Positions 42,962 to 54,372 are shown, counted from the stretch's first letter. The stretch: 64,000 nt of DNA from Streptococcus ilei (GCF_000479335.1 NC_022584.1:558001-622000); one strand, 5' to 3'. Notes: generated by a model not told the origin, from the sequence alone. Program-made: numbers and translations.

Positions 42962-43663
42962 TTAAAACATTTTAAAGACTGCTACTGCAAGTACTGCACC
43001 GATGATTGGACCAACTACTGGGATCCAAGCGTAACCCCAGTCACCATCTCCTTTGTTAGGAATAGGAAGGAGGCTGTGCATGATACGAGGTCCTAGGTCA
43101 CGAGCTGGGTTGAGAGCGGAGCCTGTAGTTCCACCGAGAGACAAACCAATCCCTGCAATCAAGGTACCAACAGCAAAAGTACCAAGCCCTGCTTGAAGGT
43201 CATAAAGACCAAGCGCAAAGATAGTTAGTAGCAAGACAAAGGTTCCAAGGATTTCACTGATGAGGTTTGAAGTAGTGTCCTTAATTGCTGGACCAGTACT
43301 GAATGTTCCAAGGATATTTCCAGGATTTTCTTCTGCTAAGTAATGCGGTTTGAACTGCAACCAGACAAGGACTTGACCGACCATGGCTCCGGCAAATTGT
43401 GCAAGGATATAAGGAATGACAGATGCCCAAGCTAGGCCACCATTAAGAGCAATCCCAATTGTTACTGCAGGGTTCAAATGGGCCGGACTTAACTTACCAG
43501 AGATGAAGGCTGCGACAGCAACCGCAATCCCCCAACCAAGAGTAATGACGATCCAACCTGAGTTGTGGCTTTTCGTTTTTGGAAGAACCACTCCTGCTAC
43601 AACCCCATTTCCCAGAAGAATGAGGATTAAAGTTCCTAAAAATTCACCAAATAATTCTTTCAT
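42962..43663 (-). CDS. glpF: Glycerol uptake facilitator / aquaglyceroporin
   Basis: A 233-residue channel of the MIP family, six spans and two NPA half-helices: LSPAHLNPAVTIGIAL and SALNPARDLGPR; the Asp after the second NPA-R marks the glycerol-conducting class. It lets glycerol into the cell for GlpK. AATGGAGA precedes the start. Last gene of the glpK-glpO-glpF set. Confidence 0.94.
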   Translation of the reverse strand: MKELFGEFLGTLILILLGNGVVAGVVLPKTKSHNSGWIVITLGWGIAVAVAAFISGKLSPAHLNPAVTIGIALNGGLAWASVIPYILAQFAGAMVGQVLVWLQFKPHYLAEENPGNILGTFSTGPAIKDTTSNLISEILGTFVLLLTIFALGLYDLQAGLGTFAVGTLIAGIGLSLGGTTGSALNPARDLGPRIMHSLLPIPNKGDGDWGYAWIPVVGPIIGAVLAVAVFKMF

Positions 43664-43733
43664 ATGATTTAATTCTCCATTATAAAGAGGGGAAGGTTAG
43701 ACAGTCTTCTTTCCAACCCCTTTTTTGTTTTTC

Positions 43734-45560
43734 TTAGTTTTTTAATGCTTCCAAGTCATTGTTTTCCAAAGCGACTTGCAAGTCTTTGCGGTAGCCAACT
43801 TTTTCTTCTTCTGACCATTCATAGAAGCGGCCCATTTCATCCAAAACAGGTTCGATCATCGCATCTAAGCTATCCCGCATAAAGAGCATGTGGTTGGTAC
43901 GACGAAGAAGGAAATCAACTGGGCTGAGTGCCAATTCATTGCGCATTGCATAGTGAAGTGACAAGGTATCTGCTAGGCTCAATCCAGGTGCTTGTTCCAC
44001 GCTATGAGCAAGGGCGAAGACCTTAGGTGCATTGGAACCGTATAGGTTAGCTAGGTAGTGAGCTTCCTTGCTATCCAAGCCACGAGATACGCCAAGTTGA
44101 GCAAAGGCTTCGATTTCAGAATCCACGTTCGTTGGGTTAATTTCTCCACCTGATACTGGATAGGTCTTAGAGTTAATCAATTTGAACTGACGGTCGAACT
44201 CTTCCTTGAGAATGGTCAAGACACGCTCCATCGCTCCTTCAGCCATCTTGCGGTAGTCTGTAATCTTCCCACCAGCAAGGGTCAAAAGACCATTGTCATC
44301 GCGATCAAGGCTTGATCCACGAGAAACAGCAGATGGATCCAAATGTTTTTCAGAAGTGCTACCTTCCAAGTAGCTGATTGCTGATTCAACATCTTCACGC
44401 GATTTTTCTTTAGAAAGATAGCCTTCAACTGTTGCAATCAAAGCATTAAAGCTCTCATCACTGATAGTGCCGTTGTTTCCACCATTGTAGTCAGAAGCAC
44501 TGTTTCCTGAGATCAACGGACGAAGACCAGCCCAGCTACTTTCGATATCATCGATGGTGATGTGAGCTTCTGGGAAGCGGTTATTCACGATTCCTAACAA
44601 GTAGTCGACATCTTCTTGAGTTACTGTTGGATGCTCTAAGTCGCCAGTGTAGTCCGTGTCAGTCGTTCCGAAGTAAGTTTTGTTTTCACGTGGCAAGACG
44701 AAGACCATCCGACCATCTCCAAGACCAGTATCAAAGTAGACTGGTTGAGAAACTTTGATCTTGCTTGAATCTACGACCAAGTGAACACCCTTGGTTGGAC
44801 GCATTTGTGAATGCTGCTCTCCATCGTTTGAGAGGTTACGCACTTTATCGCTCCAAGGACCAGTTGTATTAATCACCAAACGAGCCTTGATTTCAAAGAC
44901 TTGATCAGTCAAGAGATCACGCGCCACTACACCTGTGATCTTGCCAGATTCATCAAAGAGGAATCCTTCAGCTTTTACGTGGTTAGCAATGAGGGCCCCA
45001 TCTTGGTTGGCACGTTTGATATTTTCAATCACCAAACGAGCATCGTTGTTACGGAAGTCTAGGTAGACCCCACCTCCGACTAGACCTTCTTGTTTCAACT
45101 CAGGCTCACGAGCCAACACTTCTTCTTTGGTCAAGACCTTGTTGGCAGCTGGAGTATTGCTGACACCTGCCAAGAGGTCATAGAGGTCCATGGCTACCTT
45201 AAGACGGAAGAGGCTAAAAGTTGCCCCATCTTCATCATAGACTGGTAAGAGCATTGGGTCTGGTTTTGGAATATGAGGAGCAATTTGTTGCACTACTGCA
45301 CGTTCTGATACCGTATCTGATACCACTTCTACGTCAAATTGTTTGAGGTAACGAAGTCCACCGTGGACCAATTTTGTTGAACGGCTTGATGTCCCTTCCG
45401 CAAAGTCCTGCATTTCAATCAAACCTGTTTCAAGACCACTTGCTGCTGCCTGCAAGGCTACCCCAGCACCTGTGATCCCTCCCCCGATAATCAAAAGATC
45501 CAGGGTGCGTTCTTGCATTTTCTTAATCGATAATTCACGAGTTTTCTTTGAAAATTCCAT
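43734..45560 (-). CDS. glpO: Alpha-glycerophosphate oxidase
   Basis: A 608-residue flavoprotein oxidising glycerol 3-phosphate to dihydroxyacetone phosphate with O2, producing H2O2. FAD-binding LLIIGGGITGAGVALQAAASG at about 21-41, SSRSTKLVHGGLRYL, and a C-terminal helical domain. An internal stretch (about 355-400, SGNSASDYNGGNNGTISDE) is the insertion that distinguishes GlpO from GlpD dehydrogenases. Between glpK and glpF, same strand. Confidence 0.93.
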   Translation of the reverse strand: MEFSKKTRELSIKKMQERTLDLLIIGGGITGAGVALQAAASGLETGLIEMQDFAEGTSSRSTKLVHGGLRYLKQFDVEVVSDTVSERAVVQQIAPHIPKPDPMLLPVYDEDGATFSLFRLKVAMDLYDLLAGVSNTPAANKVLTKEEVLAREPELKQEGLVGGGVYLDFRNNDARLVIENIKRANQDGALIANHVKAEGFLFDESGKITGVVARDLLTDQVFEIKARLVINTTGPWSDKVRNLSNDGEQHSQMRPTKGVHLVVDSSKIKVSQPVYFDTGLGDGRMVFVLPRENKTYFGTTDTDYTGDLEHPTVTQEDVDYLLGIVNNRFPEAHITIDDIESSWAGLRPLISGNSASDYNGGNNGTISDESFNALIATVEGYLSKEKSREDVESAISYLEGSTSEKHLDPSAVSRGSSLDRDDNGLLTLAGGKITDYRKMAEGAMERVLTILKEEFDRQFKLINSKTYPVSGGEINPTNVDSEIEAFAQLGVSRGLDSKEAHYLANLYGSNAPKVFALAHSVEQAPGLSLADTLSLHYAMRNELALSPVDFLLRRTNHMLFMRDSLDAMIEPVLDEMGRFYEWSEEEKVGYRKDLQVALENNDLEALKN

Positions 45561-45593
45561 AATTCTTCACTTTCTATCCTACTGAAGTCTTGA

Positions 45594-47231
<1,638 letters not shown>

Positions 47232-47295
47232 TCAGAACCCTTATTTCATAAGGATTTCTAAGACTTAGAAAAAATGAAATTTTTAGAAAAATCTA

Positions 47296-47340
47296 ATAAA
47301 AAAGCCAGGCAGAACAATTCGTTTAGAATTTGTTCTGCCT
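47296..47340 (-). terminator. Terminator of the Mga-like regulator gene
   Basis: AGGCAGAACA and TGTTCTGCCT form a 10-bp stem continued by AAATTC/GAATT; GGCTTTTTT follows on the minus strand. Confidence 0.8.
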
Positions 47341-47415
47341 AACCTCAAATTTTTAATTACTACTAATTCAGCTCAATAATATCGTAAAAGTCTCATTAAG
47401 CATTGAATAGCTTTA

Positions 47416-48852
47416 TTAACCTTCTTCTTGGTAGATCATCTGGCGAATATTGGCTAGATCGATCATATCTAAATCATATTTTAAATAATAGACAGGAATC
47501 CGCTGGGTAAGGCTAATCGGATTGTTGGTCACGATCAAATCGTAATCTGAAGCTGGATCAAAGGCTTCAATGGTAATAAAACGATTGTACTCTAAGTAGC
47601 GCTTGAGGACTTCTGTCATCCGTGTATAGCCTAAATAGCCCACTGTTAAGTCTAAGCCGATCTTAATTTGTCTCCCACTATTTTCTGCGATATACTCCAT
47701 TAATTGGAGCCACTCCCATTTGATTTTTTTATCCAGAGCTGTCCCTTGGCAAAAGATGGGAAGTTTACGAAAGATAGTATCTGCTACTTCTCTATAATCA
47801 TGACTACTAAAGACATAGGGATTGTGGTTTTCAAGTTGGTACTTATATTTATCTTGAAGAAGGTAGCCTGTAAAAAGATAGACCTGACCATAAATTTGGC
47901 TGAGCTCATAGGTCACAGGGCCTTCGATATAATCCCCTAACAACTTCCGGGTTTTCATTTCTTGAATGAGTTGCGTTGTTAGATGACCAATCTCCCCCCC
48001 AAAGCCTAAGATGTACTCCATCGTATGAAGCGGAAGGATCCGATGGGTGACAAGGAAAGCAAAGAGGACTAGCATCTCTCCATCATCATGGCTAAGAGCA
48101 ATGTGTTTCCCAGAAAAGAGCTGGTTTACCCGACCAAACAACCGTTGGTAAAAAATATTGTCCGTATAGCCCTTCATCTTCTGTTCAATTTCTCGAAACT
48201 GACAGGCATTGATCTTGAGTCTTTGCTGAGTAATATGGGACCAGAGAACATAATCCAAGCGTTGGCCTTGAGACAACTGGGCACCACAGAGTTCTTCTAA
48301 GGTTTCAATTTCGCTTTGTCTTTCCTTCTTGTCAAGTTCTTGTTTCCAGTCTGCACTAGCCCAGACCTTTCGTAACAAACCAAAATAAAAATAACGAATC
48401 TTATGTTCAGGGCCCTTGAGTCGCCCATTGTGGATGGAAAATTGAAACTCAGTTAATAATTTGTTTAAGCCCGAAATATGACGTCCTAATGTCGCTTCAC
48501 TAATCAAGAGTTCCTGAGCTAGTTGCTGGGCTTGAAACTGGCCATGATAAAGTAAATAGATCAATAGTTGGTACTTGATCGAATTGTCCAAAAAAGCCCG
48601 TCGAATGTCACGTCCCTTTGTATCTGCCCCCACAAGAAGGCGAAGATGTTCATCTTCTAGCTCAATGGAAAGGGCCAGCTGATTCTCTTGGGCCTTGTCA
48701 TTGATTAGTGAAAGATATTTGTTCAAGGTTGCTTTGGAAAAATCTGTCTCCGCCATCACTTCTGACAGACTGCTTGGAGAATGTTGTAGCAGATGAGACA
48801 AGATTAAAAACTGCCCACCCTCACTTTTTTCCATTAAATCAGCTAAATGCAT
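47416..48852 (-). CDS. Mga-like transcriptional regulator
   Basis: A 478-residue protein with two N-terminal HTH domains (about 15-45, SLSEVMAETDFSKATLNKYLSLI; about 85-125, QLAQELLISEATLGRHISGLNKL) followed by helical PRD-like regions and a C-terminal EIIB-like part (IKIGLDLTVGYLGYTRMTEVLKRYL...YDLIVTNN). This is the Mga/AtxA architecture. It lies upstream of glpK on the same strand, separated by its own terminator and the glpK promoter, so it may regulate the glycerol genes (inference). Confidence 0.8.
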   Translation of the reverse strand: MHLADLMEKSEGGQFLILSHLLQHSPSSLSEVMAETDFSKATLNKYLSLINDKAQENQLALSIELEDEHLRLLVGADTKGRDIRRAFLDNSIKYQLLIYLLYHGQFQAQQLAQELLISEATLGRHISGLNKLLTEFQFSIHNGRLKGPEHKIRYFYFGLLRKVWASADWKQELDKKERQSEIETLEELCGAQLSQGQRLDYVLWSHITQQRLKINACQFREIEQKMKGYTDNIFYQRLFGRVNQLFSGKHIALSHDDGEMLVLFAFLVTHRILPLHTMEYILGFGGEIGHLTTQLIQEMKTRKLLGDYIEGPVTYELSQIYGQVYLFTGYLLQDKYKYQLENHNPYVFSSHDYREVADTIFRKLPIFCQGTALDKKIKWEWLQLMEYIAENSGRQIKIGLDLTVGYLGYTRMTEVLKRYLEYNRFITIEAFDPASDYDLIVTNNPISLTQRIPVYYLKYDLDMIDLANIRQMIYQEEG

Positions 48853-48943
48853 TTTCAGAAAACCCTTCCATTATTCTATCCTTAGAGTACCATAATTTAG
48901 CCAAAACAAAAAACAATCTGTTTCTATCCTCATTAGAATAAAC

Positions 48944-48966
48944 AAAAAGAGCCCTAAGGCTCTTTT
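48944..48966 (-). terminator. Terminator of the ankyrin-repeat gene
   Basis: AAAAGAGCC and GGCTCTTTT, a 9-bp stem around 4 bases, 22 bases past the stop at 48988. Confidence 0.75.
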
Positions 48967-48987
48967 AACTAGTAGTTCAAATGCTTA

Positions 48988-49659
48988 TCAAGATCTGCTC
49001 TGATCTAAGCGATTTAAGAATTCCATAGTCGGGCTGTCCTGGTAAAGTTCTTTGAGAGGAATCTTATAATAGGCAGAGATTTCGTCCGAAGTCACACCGT
49101 AACGAATCAAAAGATCATAAATACGATTTAAATCATGACGTAATTCATCCGTTATGAGAACATTATCGCTTGTTTCTTTTGTTCTCCAAGAAAAAAATGG
49201 CAGAACTTCCTTCGTTTCTATTAAAATAGTTTGTAATAAAGTTCCCCCATGACTATCCTTCTGAGAGATATCTGCTCCAAGTTCCAACATTTTTTTAAAA
49301 ACCTTAAAGGTTTGGTCAGCCTTTTCCTTAGACGAATACAACTCATATTGACCATTCCAACGTTTGATCATCCGCCTACAGTCAAATACAGCTCTTCCAC
49401 CGGCTGTTTGGATGACCGGTTGACAAAATGGATTCAGCTCTGTCGGCTCTTCAATAAAGTTAAGATCTGCCCCTCTATCAATGAGTAAGTCCGCAATATC
49501 TAAATGTCCCGATTTGATAGCGACTTGCAGAAGGGATTGGCCTTGATCTCTCTTAGGTTTATCACCTGAAACAGCATTGACTTCTTCAGGCTTTTTATCC
49601 AATATCTGACGGACTCCTTCGATATCTCCTCTTCGCAATAACTGAAAAGTTTTTTGCAT
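48988..49659 (-). CDS. Ankyrin-repeat protein
   Basis: A 223-residue soluble protein with about three to four ankyrin repeats: LLRRGDIEGVRQILDKKPEEVNAV, QSLLQVAIKSGHLDIADLLIDRGADLNF and VFKKMLELGADISQKDSHGGTLLQTIL. No signal peptide. Ankyrin repeats mediate protein contacts; the partner is unknown. GAGAGGGGGAAG precedes the ATG. Single gene with its own terminator. Confidence 0.85.
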   Translation of the reverse strand: MQKTFQLLRRGDIEGVRQILDKKPEEVNAVSGDKPKRDQGQSLLQVAIKSGHLDIADLLIDRGADLNFIEEPTELNPFCQPVIQTAGGRAVFDCRRMIKRWNGQYELYSSKEKADQTFKVFKKMLELGADISQKDSHGGTLLQTILIETKEVLPFFSWRTKETSDNVLITDELRHDLNRIYDLLIRYGVTSDEISAYYKIPLKELYQDSPTMEFLNRLDQSRS

Positions 49660-49852
49660 GGTCTTCCCCCTCTCATATTACGGATCAGAATGACACTGTG
49701 GTTAAACTTTATCCAATCTATGACTCTTCGTTAAATTTATTATATCATTTTACAGACTCCTATATGATAGAATATGTCATTAACTAAACAGTTTTTTCAC
49801 CTAATAAAAAAGAAAACTCCCATCGAAATTGGATGAGAGATTGAAGGCTTTT

Positions 49853-50603
49853 TTATGATTTTCGTATGGCCACTAGCCAAGAGGCTAATAGAATTTCAAA
49901 AATAACCAGAAGAATAATCTGAGTGAGTGAACTCTGAACCAACATGAGAACAGCTAGACTATCGATCAGCATATGAGCGAGGATACAAGGAACAGCTCCT
50001 TTTGAGTACTCCTTGAGAGCTCCAAATAGGAAGGTATTTCCTAAAATCATCAGGTAAAAGATGAGATAGTTGGACGAACCTGCTGTAATCCAAGGAACTT
50101 GATAGATAGGGATATGCCAGAGGAACCAAACAAGGGAAAGTACCATCATTTTAGATACAAAGTGCTTACTAAAGGAAAGATGCTCTTGTAAAAACCAACG
50201 CCATCCAACTTCTTCTAGACCTCCATATAAAAAAGTCCATGGGAAATACAGGAAGAAGGCCAAGAGGGAGTTCCCTGTAATGCTAACATTCATGAGCAAG
50301 AATGAGATCCCATAATAGATGACTGGAATTAGCAAAGTTAGAAACCAAGTCTTGGTGCTCTCTTTCTGTAAAAAAGTTTGTTTGAAAAATTCTCCAAGGG
50401 ATCTGGTTTCACCTAAGACGATGGAAAAGCAAATAGCCGTTATCATAGGAATCGAATTCATCAGGATGAAAAGCAAAGAGCCTCCCAAACTCCTTCCATC
50501 TGAGAAAAACCATAGTTCAACTTTGCCCTACTAGAAAAGTAGCAAGGAGGGCAGTTACCGAATACCAGAAGGCAACGCCTTGTTCTAAAAATATTTTTTT
50601 CAT
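49853..50603 (-). pseudogene. CPBP-family intramembrane protease, frameshifted near the N-terminus
   Basis: The gene begins at 50603, 4 bases behind GGAGG, with MKKIFLEQGVAFWYSVTALL and a first span, but runs into TGA after VGQS near 50520. The other frame continues at once (ELWFFSDGRSLGGSLLF) and encodes the rest, with the CPBP motif GGLEEVGWRWFLQE, FLWHIPIYQV and LAHMLIDSLAVLM. One small indel near 50522-50530 would join both. An ORF starting at 50488 exists but lacks a ribosome binding site, so the gene is probably dead unless the shift is a sequence error. Confidence 0.75.
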
Positions 50604-50644
50604 TTTTCCTCCGTAACGGGATAATCAATTAGATAGATTGCACC

Positions 50645-51508
50645 CTAATCCGCATCGACCCAAAGATGGTATTGTTCACAATGGAGACATCGAAAGAGGT
50701 AGCCACACATGTCACCATCCTTGACTAAGTATTCAGCCACATCCTGAAATTCATCACGCGCCTCATATTCTTCCAAAACTTGCTCTGCAATGCCCATCTC
50801 TTCCAGTTCACGAGTGCCAACTGTCCCCATATAGGCACAGTAGTCTTGGCAACAGGAGAGCCAATATTCGCCCTGCCAGCTACTATAGCCTGGAGTTTGA
50901 CAGAAGAGGAGCTGGTCTTTTTCCTTATCCATTACCCCTTGCCAATCAGCATCTTGGATAAACTCTGCTTCAAACTTTTGGGCAGCACGACCAGTAGAAA
51001 TACAAGTTGGACAAAGATGTCTTATCTCTTCTACACAATAAGGTCTCAGAGCATAATAGATGGTGTGATCTTCCCCACACGAAGGGCAGGTCTTAGGCTC
51101 GCCTTCCTTAAAGGAACCCGTCGCTAGTGGATCCGGATGATAGCGGAAGGTTGGCAATTCACTGACTTTCTCCTTATGAGCCTCTTTTTCTTTTTCGGTC
51201 AAGGGACGAGAGAGAGCAAAACGATCTCCATGACTATGACTCATCTTTTCTAAGGTAAAAAGTTTCTTAACTTGCTTACGATCTGACTTGTCGACAAGCC
51301 CCAAAAAGAGCGTATAAGCACTGGCATATAAGCCCAACTCTTGGTAGACATCCACCAAGACCTGCTTAGCTTCTGGAGTTTCCAGTAAGTTCAGCCGATC
51401 CGCAAATTCATAGAGAGCTAGGACGCTGGATGAATCCTTATCTTGCGCTTGGAACTGCTTTTTCAAGTGGATATATTCTTTCATAGAGTCGTTCATAGAA
51501 TTGCTCAC
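50645..51508 (-). CDS. CbrC-family (UPF0167) protein
   Basis: A 287-residue protein. From about residue 110 it carries the CbrC/UPF0167 domain: LPTFRYHPDPLATGSFKEGEPKTCPSCGE, YCVEEIRHLCPTCISTGRAAQKF and the C-terminal FRCLHCEQYHLW, with several CxxC pairs likely binding zinc. The N-terminal third is helical and absent from shorter members. In E. coli CbrC is linked to colicin sensitivity; no function is known here. Confidence 0.78.
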   Translation of the reverse strand: MSNSMNDSMKEYIHLKKQFQAQDKDSSSVLALYEFADRLNLLETPEAKQVLVDVYQELGLYASAYTLFLGLVDKSDRKQVKKLFTLEKMSHSHGDRFALSRPLTEKEKEAHKEKVSELPTFRYHPDPLATGSFKEGEPKTCPSCGEDHTIYYALRPYCVEEIRHLCPTCISTGRAAQKFEAEFIQDADWQGVMDKEKDQLLFCQTPGYSSWQGEYWLSCCQDYCAYMGTVGTRELEEMGIAEQVLEEYEARDEFQDVAEYLVKDGDMCGYLFRCLHCEQYHLWVDAD

Positions 51509-51550
51509 TTTCGTTTTTACAGAGAATTAAATCTTGGTGTCATTTCTATT

Positions 51551-51964
51551 CTAGCGCTGAAAATGTACTTTAAAGCCATACTTACCAGCATTTAGCTTGA
51601 GTTTTTCAACCAGCACTTCATTCCGCTTGCTTCTACCAAAAAAGAAAGGTATGGTCTTTCCATTTCTGAGTTCGATATAGAAAGCGTAGCGACTTCCACC
51701 ACCAGCGCGACCACGAAGCAACAAGTAGCTTAGCTGCTTAATCTCTTTCAGTGGGATCATTCGCCGACTGAAACACCAAGGCTCATGAATGTAGAAGATA
51801 CCATAGCTAATATGAAAAGGGGCAAAGAAGGGACCGCCACTACGTTTCACGATTAGTCTTCTTCTCAGGAAAAGGAGAAGACTGAAAAAGAGCAAGAAAA
51901 CTAGCACAAATAGAATCGGAGCACTCTCCATCATCTTTCTAATTTCTAACACGCTACCCTGCAT
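51551..51964 (-). CDS. Membrane-anchored protein of unknown function
   Basis: A protein of up to 137 residues with one strong span (about 13-32, APILFVLVFLLFFSLLLFL) followed by RRRL and a beta-rich cytoplasmic domain (PWCFSRRMIPLKEIKQLSYLLL, RYAFYIELRNGKTIPFFFGRSKRNEVLVEKLK) that could be PH-like. The ATG at 51964 lies very close to GAGG; MMESAP at 51934 is an alternative start. Immediately follows the lipoprotein gene, so they are co-transcribed. Confidence 0.6.
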   Translation of the reverse strand: MQGSVLEIRKMMESAPILFVLVFLLFFSLLLFLRRRLIVKRSGGPFFAPFHISYGIFYIHEPWCFSRRMIPLKEIKQLSYLLLRGRAGGGSRYAFYIELRNGKTIPFFFGRSKRNEVLVEKLKLNAGKYGFKVHFQR

Positions 51965-51967
51965 CCT

Positions 51968-52855
51968 CTATTTCATTTCAACCCATTTTTCATTGTCCAT
52001 GATAAAGGGCTTGGCTAGACCTTCACCTGTGTAATCCTGGTATTTGGTCTCCAAGTATTTGTAGACATCTTCCTTGGTCGCAAACTTGATCGCTTGATAG
52101 GGCTCTTCAAAGGTCAGCTTTTCGACAAAGAGGTAGCCGTCCTTGGCAGGAACCAAGACACCGACGTGCCCGACAAATAGGGAATTGCCATCTAGGTTAT
52201 CATGAACGATTACGGAAAGCATGCGGGCATTTTCATTGAATTTGAAATTGGCAAAATACTCTTCCATCTTTTTAGCATGGACCTTGACATCCGTTGTATC
52301 CTCTGTCGGAACCCGTGAATACAGAATGTTAAAGGCTTCCTTGTCTGCCTCATCGAAGACTTTCCCTTTTTCAATCGCATCATTGTCCACGAACAATAGT
52401 TCACTATCCGCTTTCATCTTAGGAATCTCGATGCGATTCTTCAGCAAGGTATAACTATTGATCCGGCAGTTGGTCCCGACGAAATCGCCCTTCTGCTTGG
52501 TCCACAAGTCACTAATCTTCTCGACATTGTAGTCTGTTTTCTTGAACTTGCTGAAGTCACCCGTCAAGCCAACAGATCCAACGATGCTATCATAATCCGT
52601 TACTAGACCAAGAAACTTGTCAACACTTTCCTGATCCAAATAAGCAGACAAGAGCGTCCGCACTTCTTCGACGCTTTCCTTGCTATTGAGGTTACTGTAG
52701 GTTCCCTTGTAGTGCTCCTTGTCTGAATGGGACTGCTGCACTGTGGAACTTGCCTGTTTTTCCTTGGATTGCTTTTGGTTGCTACCACAAGCCGCTAAAG
52801 CAAAGATCGCCAAGGCACAGCTGGTAAGGAGCATGATTTTTTTAGATGGTTTCAT
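51968..52855 (-). CDS. DUF4300-family lipoprotein
   Basis: A 295-residue lipoprotein with lipobox LAAC (Cys 23), a short Ser/Gln/Lys-rich spacer and a globular domain: THE YSNLNSKESVEEVRTLL, FVGTNCRINSYTLL, SVIVHDNLDGNSLFVGHVGVLVPAKDGYLFVEKLTFEEPYQAIKF. This fits DUF4300, a family of unknown function in oral streptococci. The His in VGHVG and Cys in TNCRIN recall NlpC-like or transglutaminase-like sites, but that is a guess. AAGGAA precedes the start. Confidence 0.8.
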   Translation of the reverse strand: MKPSKKIMLLTSCALAIFALAACGSNQKQSKEKQASSTVQQSHSDKEHYKGTYSNLNSKESVEEVRTLLSAYLDQESVDKFLGLVTDYDSIVGSVGLTGDFSKFKKTDYNVEKISDLWTKQKGDFVGTNCRINSYTLLKNRIEIPKMKADSELLFVDNDAIEKGKVFDEADKEAFNILYSRVPTEDTTDVKVHAKKMEEYFANFKFNENARMLSVIVHDNLDGNSLFVGHVGVLVPAKDGYLFVEKLTFEEPYQAIKFATKEDVYKYLETKYQDYTGEGLAKPFIMDNEKWVEMK

Positions 52856-52999
52856 AAAGTAATTCCTTTTCTATATATTAAGATGTTTTGTAATATGATA
52901 CATTTCTTTTTCCTATCGAATCTCCTTCTCCTATATTATAGTTTAAAACTAGCTTTGCTCCAACTATTTTTTACGAATTGAGGAAACTTTATAAGTAGC

Positions 53000-53030
53000 A
53001 AAAAAAGAGCTGGCAGACTATCCAGCTCTT
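53000..53030 (-). terminator. Terminator of the 103-residue protein gene
   Basis: AAGAGCTGG and CCAGCTCTT form a perfect 9-bp stem followed by TTTTTTT on the minus strand. Confidence 0.8.
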
Positions 53031-53046
53031 CAATGAATAATGAATC

Positions 53047-53358
53047 CTATTTAATCTTGTGTTTGTTCATCTTTTCTTCAAAGACTTCCGTCATAATGAC
53101 TCGCAATTCTTCCCGTTCTTTTTCAGGAAGGTCTCCTTGGCGCTTGGCTACAGCATAGAGTTCAGGATAGCGCATAGCCACACGTTCGATCGTCTTTGTT
53201 GTCGCATGTCCTCTGACAAAGAAAGGAATGCGCTTGATCCATTCTTGAGGTACAAGAGCAAGCAACTTTTTCGCTGCTTCTTTATCCGAAATCTCAGCTG
53301 TACTCAAACCTTGCTTGATTTGTTCTTGTTCTTTTTCTGTAAAATCTTTTAATTCCAT
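53047..53358 (-). CDS. Small soluble protein of unknown function
   Basis: A 103-residue, mostly helical, charged protein: MELKDFTEKEQEQIKQGLSTAEISDKEAAKKLLALVPQEWIKRIPFFVRG..., ending in HKIK. No signal peptide or span. Not confidently assigned to a family. AAGGAG precedes the ATG; it has its own terminator and stands alone. Confidence 0.65.
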   Translation of the reverse strand: MELKDFTEKEQEQIKQGLSTAEISDKEAAKKLLALVPQEWIKRIPFFVRGHATTKTIERVAMRYPELYAVAKRQGDLPEKEREELRVIMTEVFEEKMNKHKIK

Positions 53359-53691
53359 ATGAATCTCCTTATTCTACTAATTTCATTACCCAAGGACACA
53401 TTATACACCTATGTAATGAATAGTACAATTAAAGTAACTGAAAAATAGAGCAAGGTAAAATCATCCCTTACTCTATTTTTTAGTCGTTAACTTTCATGAA
53501 GTTTATTAATCTCCAATTTATTGTGGAGCATCTCCTTTTTGCTTTAAGTAATAGTCACTGTTCAACTAGCGATTATAGATAGTAATCGTGTTTTAATCAT
53601 CATCATGCCACTTTTTATTAATTTTCTATCCTAGTTATTTTAGATTCATTAGACTCTTTTAGGTTCTTCAGATCAACACTAGAAGTATTGT
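53359..53691. other. Intergenic region of 333 bases with one terminator
   Basis: Contains a near-perfect stem, AAAATAGAG-AAGG with CCTT-CTCTATTTT, at 53441-53481, with T-runs on both sides; it would end the Ltp-like gene. The remaining 200 bases are AT-rich and hold no gene I can support. Confidence 0.6.
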
Positions 53692-54372
53692 TTAATTCGA
53701 CCAATCAATTTTAGCATGCTCTATTGCGTACTCGGCTTCCTCTTGAGTAAATTTTCTATTTTCAACAAGTATTTCTAACATCTTTTCTTTCGTAATCTTG
53801 CCACCTCTTACATAAGATTCCGCTTCTTTCACAGCATTCTCCTTCCAATCGAAATTTACTTGTTCTACAGCATAATCAGCCTCTTCTTGAGTAAATAGTT
53901 CAACATTTATCAGTTGCTCTGCTAACTTTTCTTTTGAATAACGATACTTTTGAAGTGATTTTGCTGCTAAAACAGCCTGCTCTTTCCAGTCTATATTAAG
54001 CTTATATACAGCGTACTGGTTAGCGCCTTCAGAATAATTATAAATCTTTATTTTATTTTTGATAGCCTGCATCGAAATAGGAGAATCCGCTGACAGATTT
54101 TTAGCTGTTTCATATGCCCTATCAAATTCTTTTTCTACTAAAGTTGGAGAAAAAAGTTTTTTAACAAGCAAATTAAATAATAATTCGAAATTATCATTAT
54201 ATTCATCAATTGGATTAGAGTATTTTTCTACAGGATAAGTTACTTTTTTCCATGAATAACTCGAATAATTATGAGCATTCTCATAAGCTCTATAATAACT
54301 ACTTAACATAAGAGCTATCACTCCTACCATCAATACAAAAATCGTCAAAATAAATATTAAAAAATTTTTCAT
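53692..54372 (-). CDS. Ltp-like repeat protein, membrane-anchored (superinfection-exclusion-like family)
   Basis: A 226-residue protein: one N-terminal span (KNFLIFILTIFVLMVGVIALML), a helical stretch, then two to three Ltp-type repeats of about 45 residues: NIDWKEQAVLAAKSLQKYRYSKEKLAEQLINVELFTQEEADYAVEQ and FDWKENAVKEAESYVRGGKITKEKMLEILVENRKFTQEEAEYAIEHAKIDW. In phage TP-J34 the Ltp lipoprotein with such repeats blocks phage DNA entry. Here there is no lipobox, only a span, so a role in phage exclusion is an inference. Confidence 0.72.
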   Translation of the reverse strand: MKNFLIFILTIFVLMVGVIALMLSSYYRAYENAHNYSSYSWKKVTYPVEKYSNPIDEYNDNFELLFNLLVKKLFSPTLVEKEFDRAYETAKNLSADSPISMQAIKNKIKIYNYSEGANQYAVYKLNIDWKEQAVLAAKSLQKYRYSKEKLAEQLINVELFTQEEADYAVEQVNFDWKENAVKEAESYVRGGKITKEKMLEILVENRKFTQEEAEYAIEHAKIDWSN

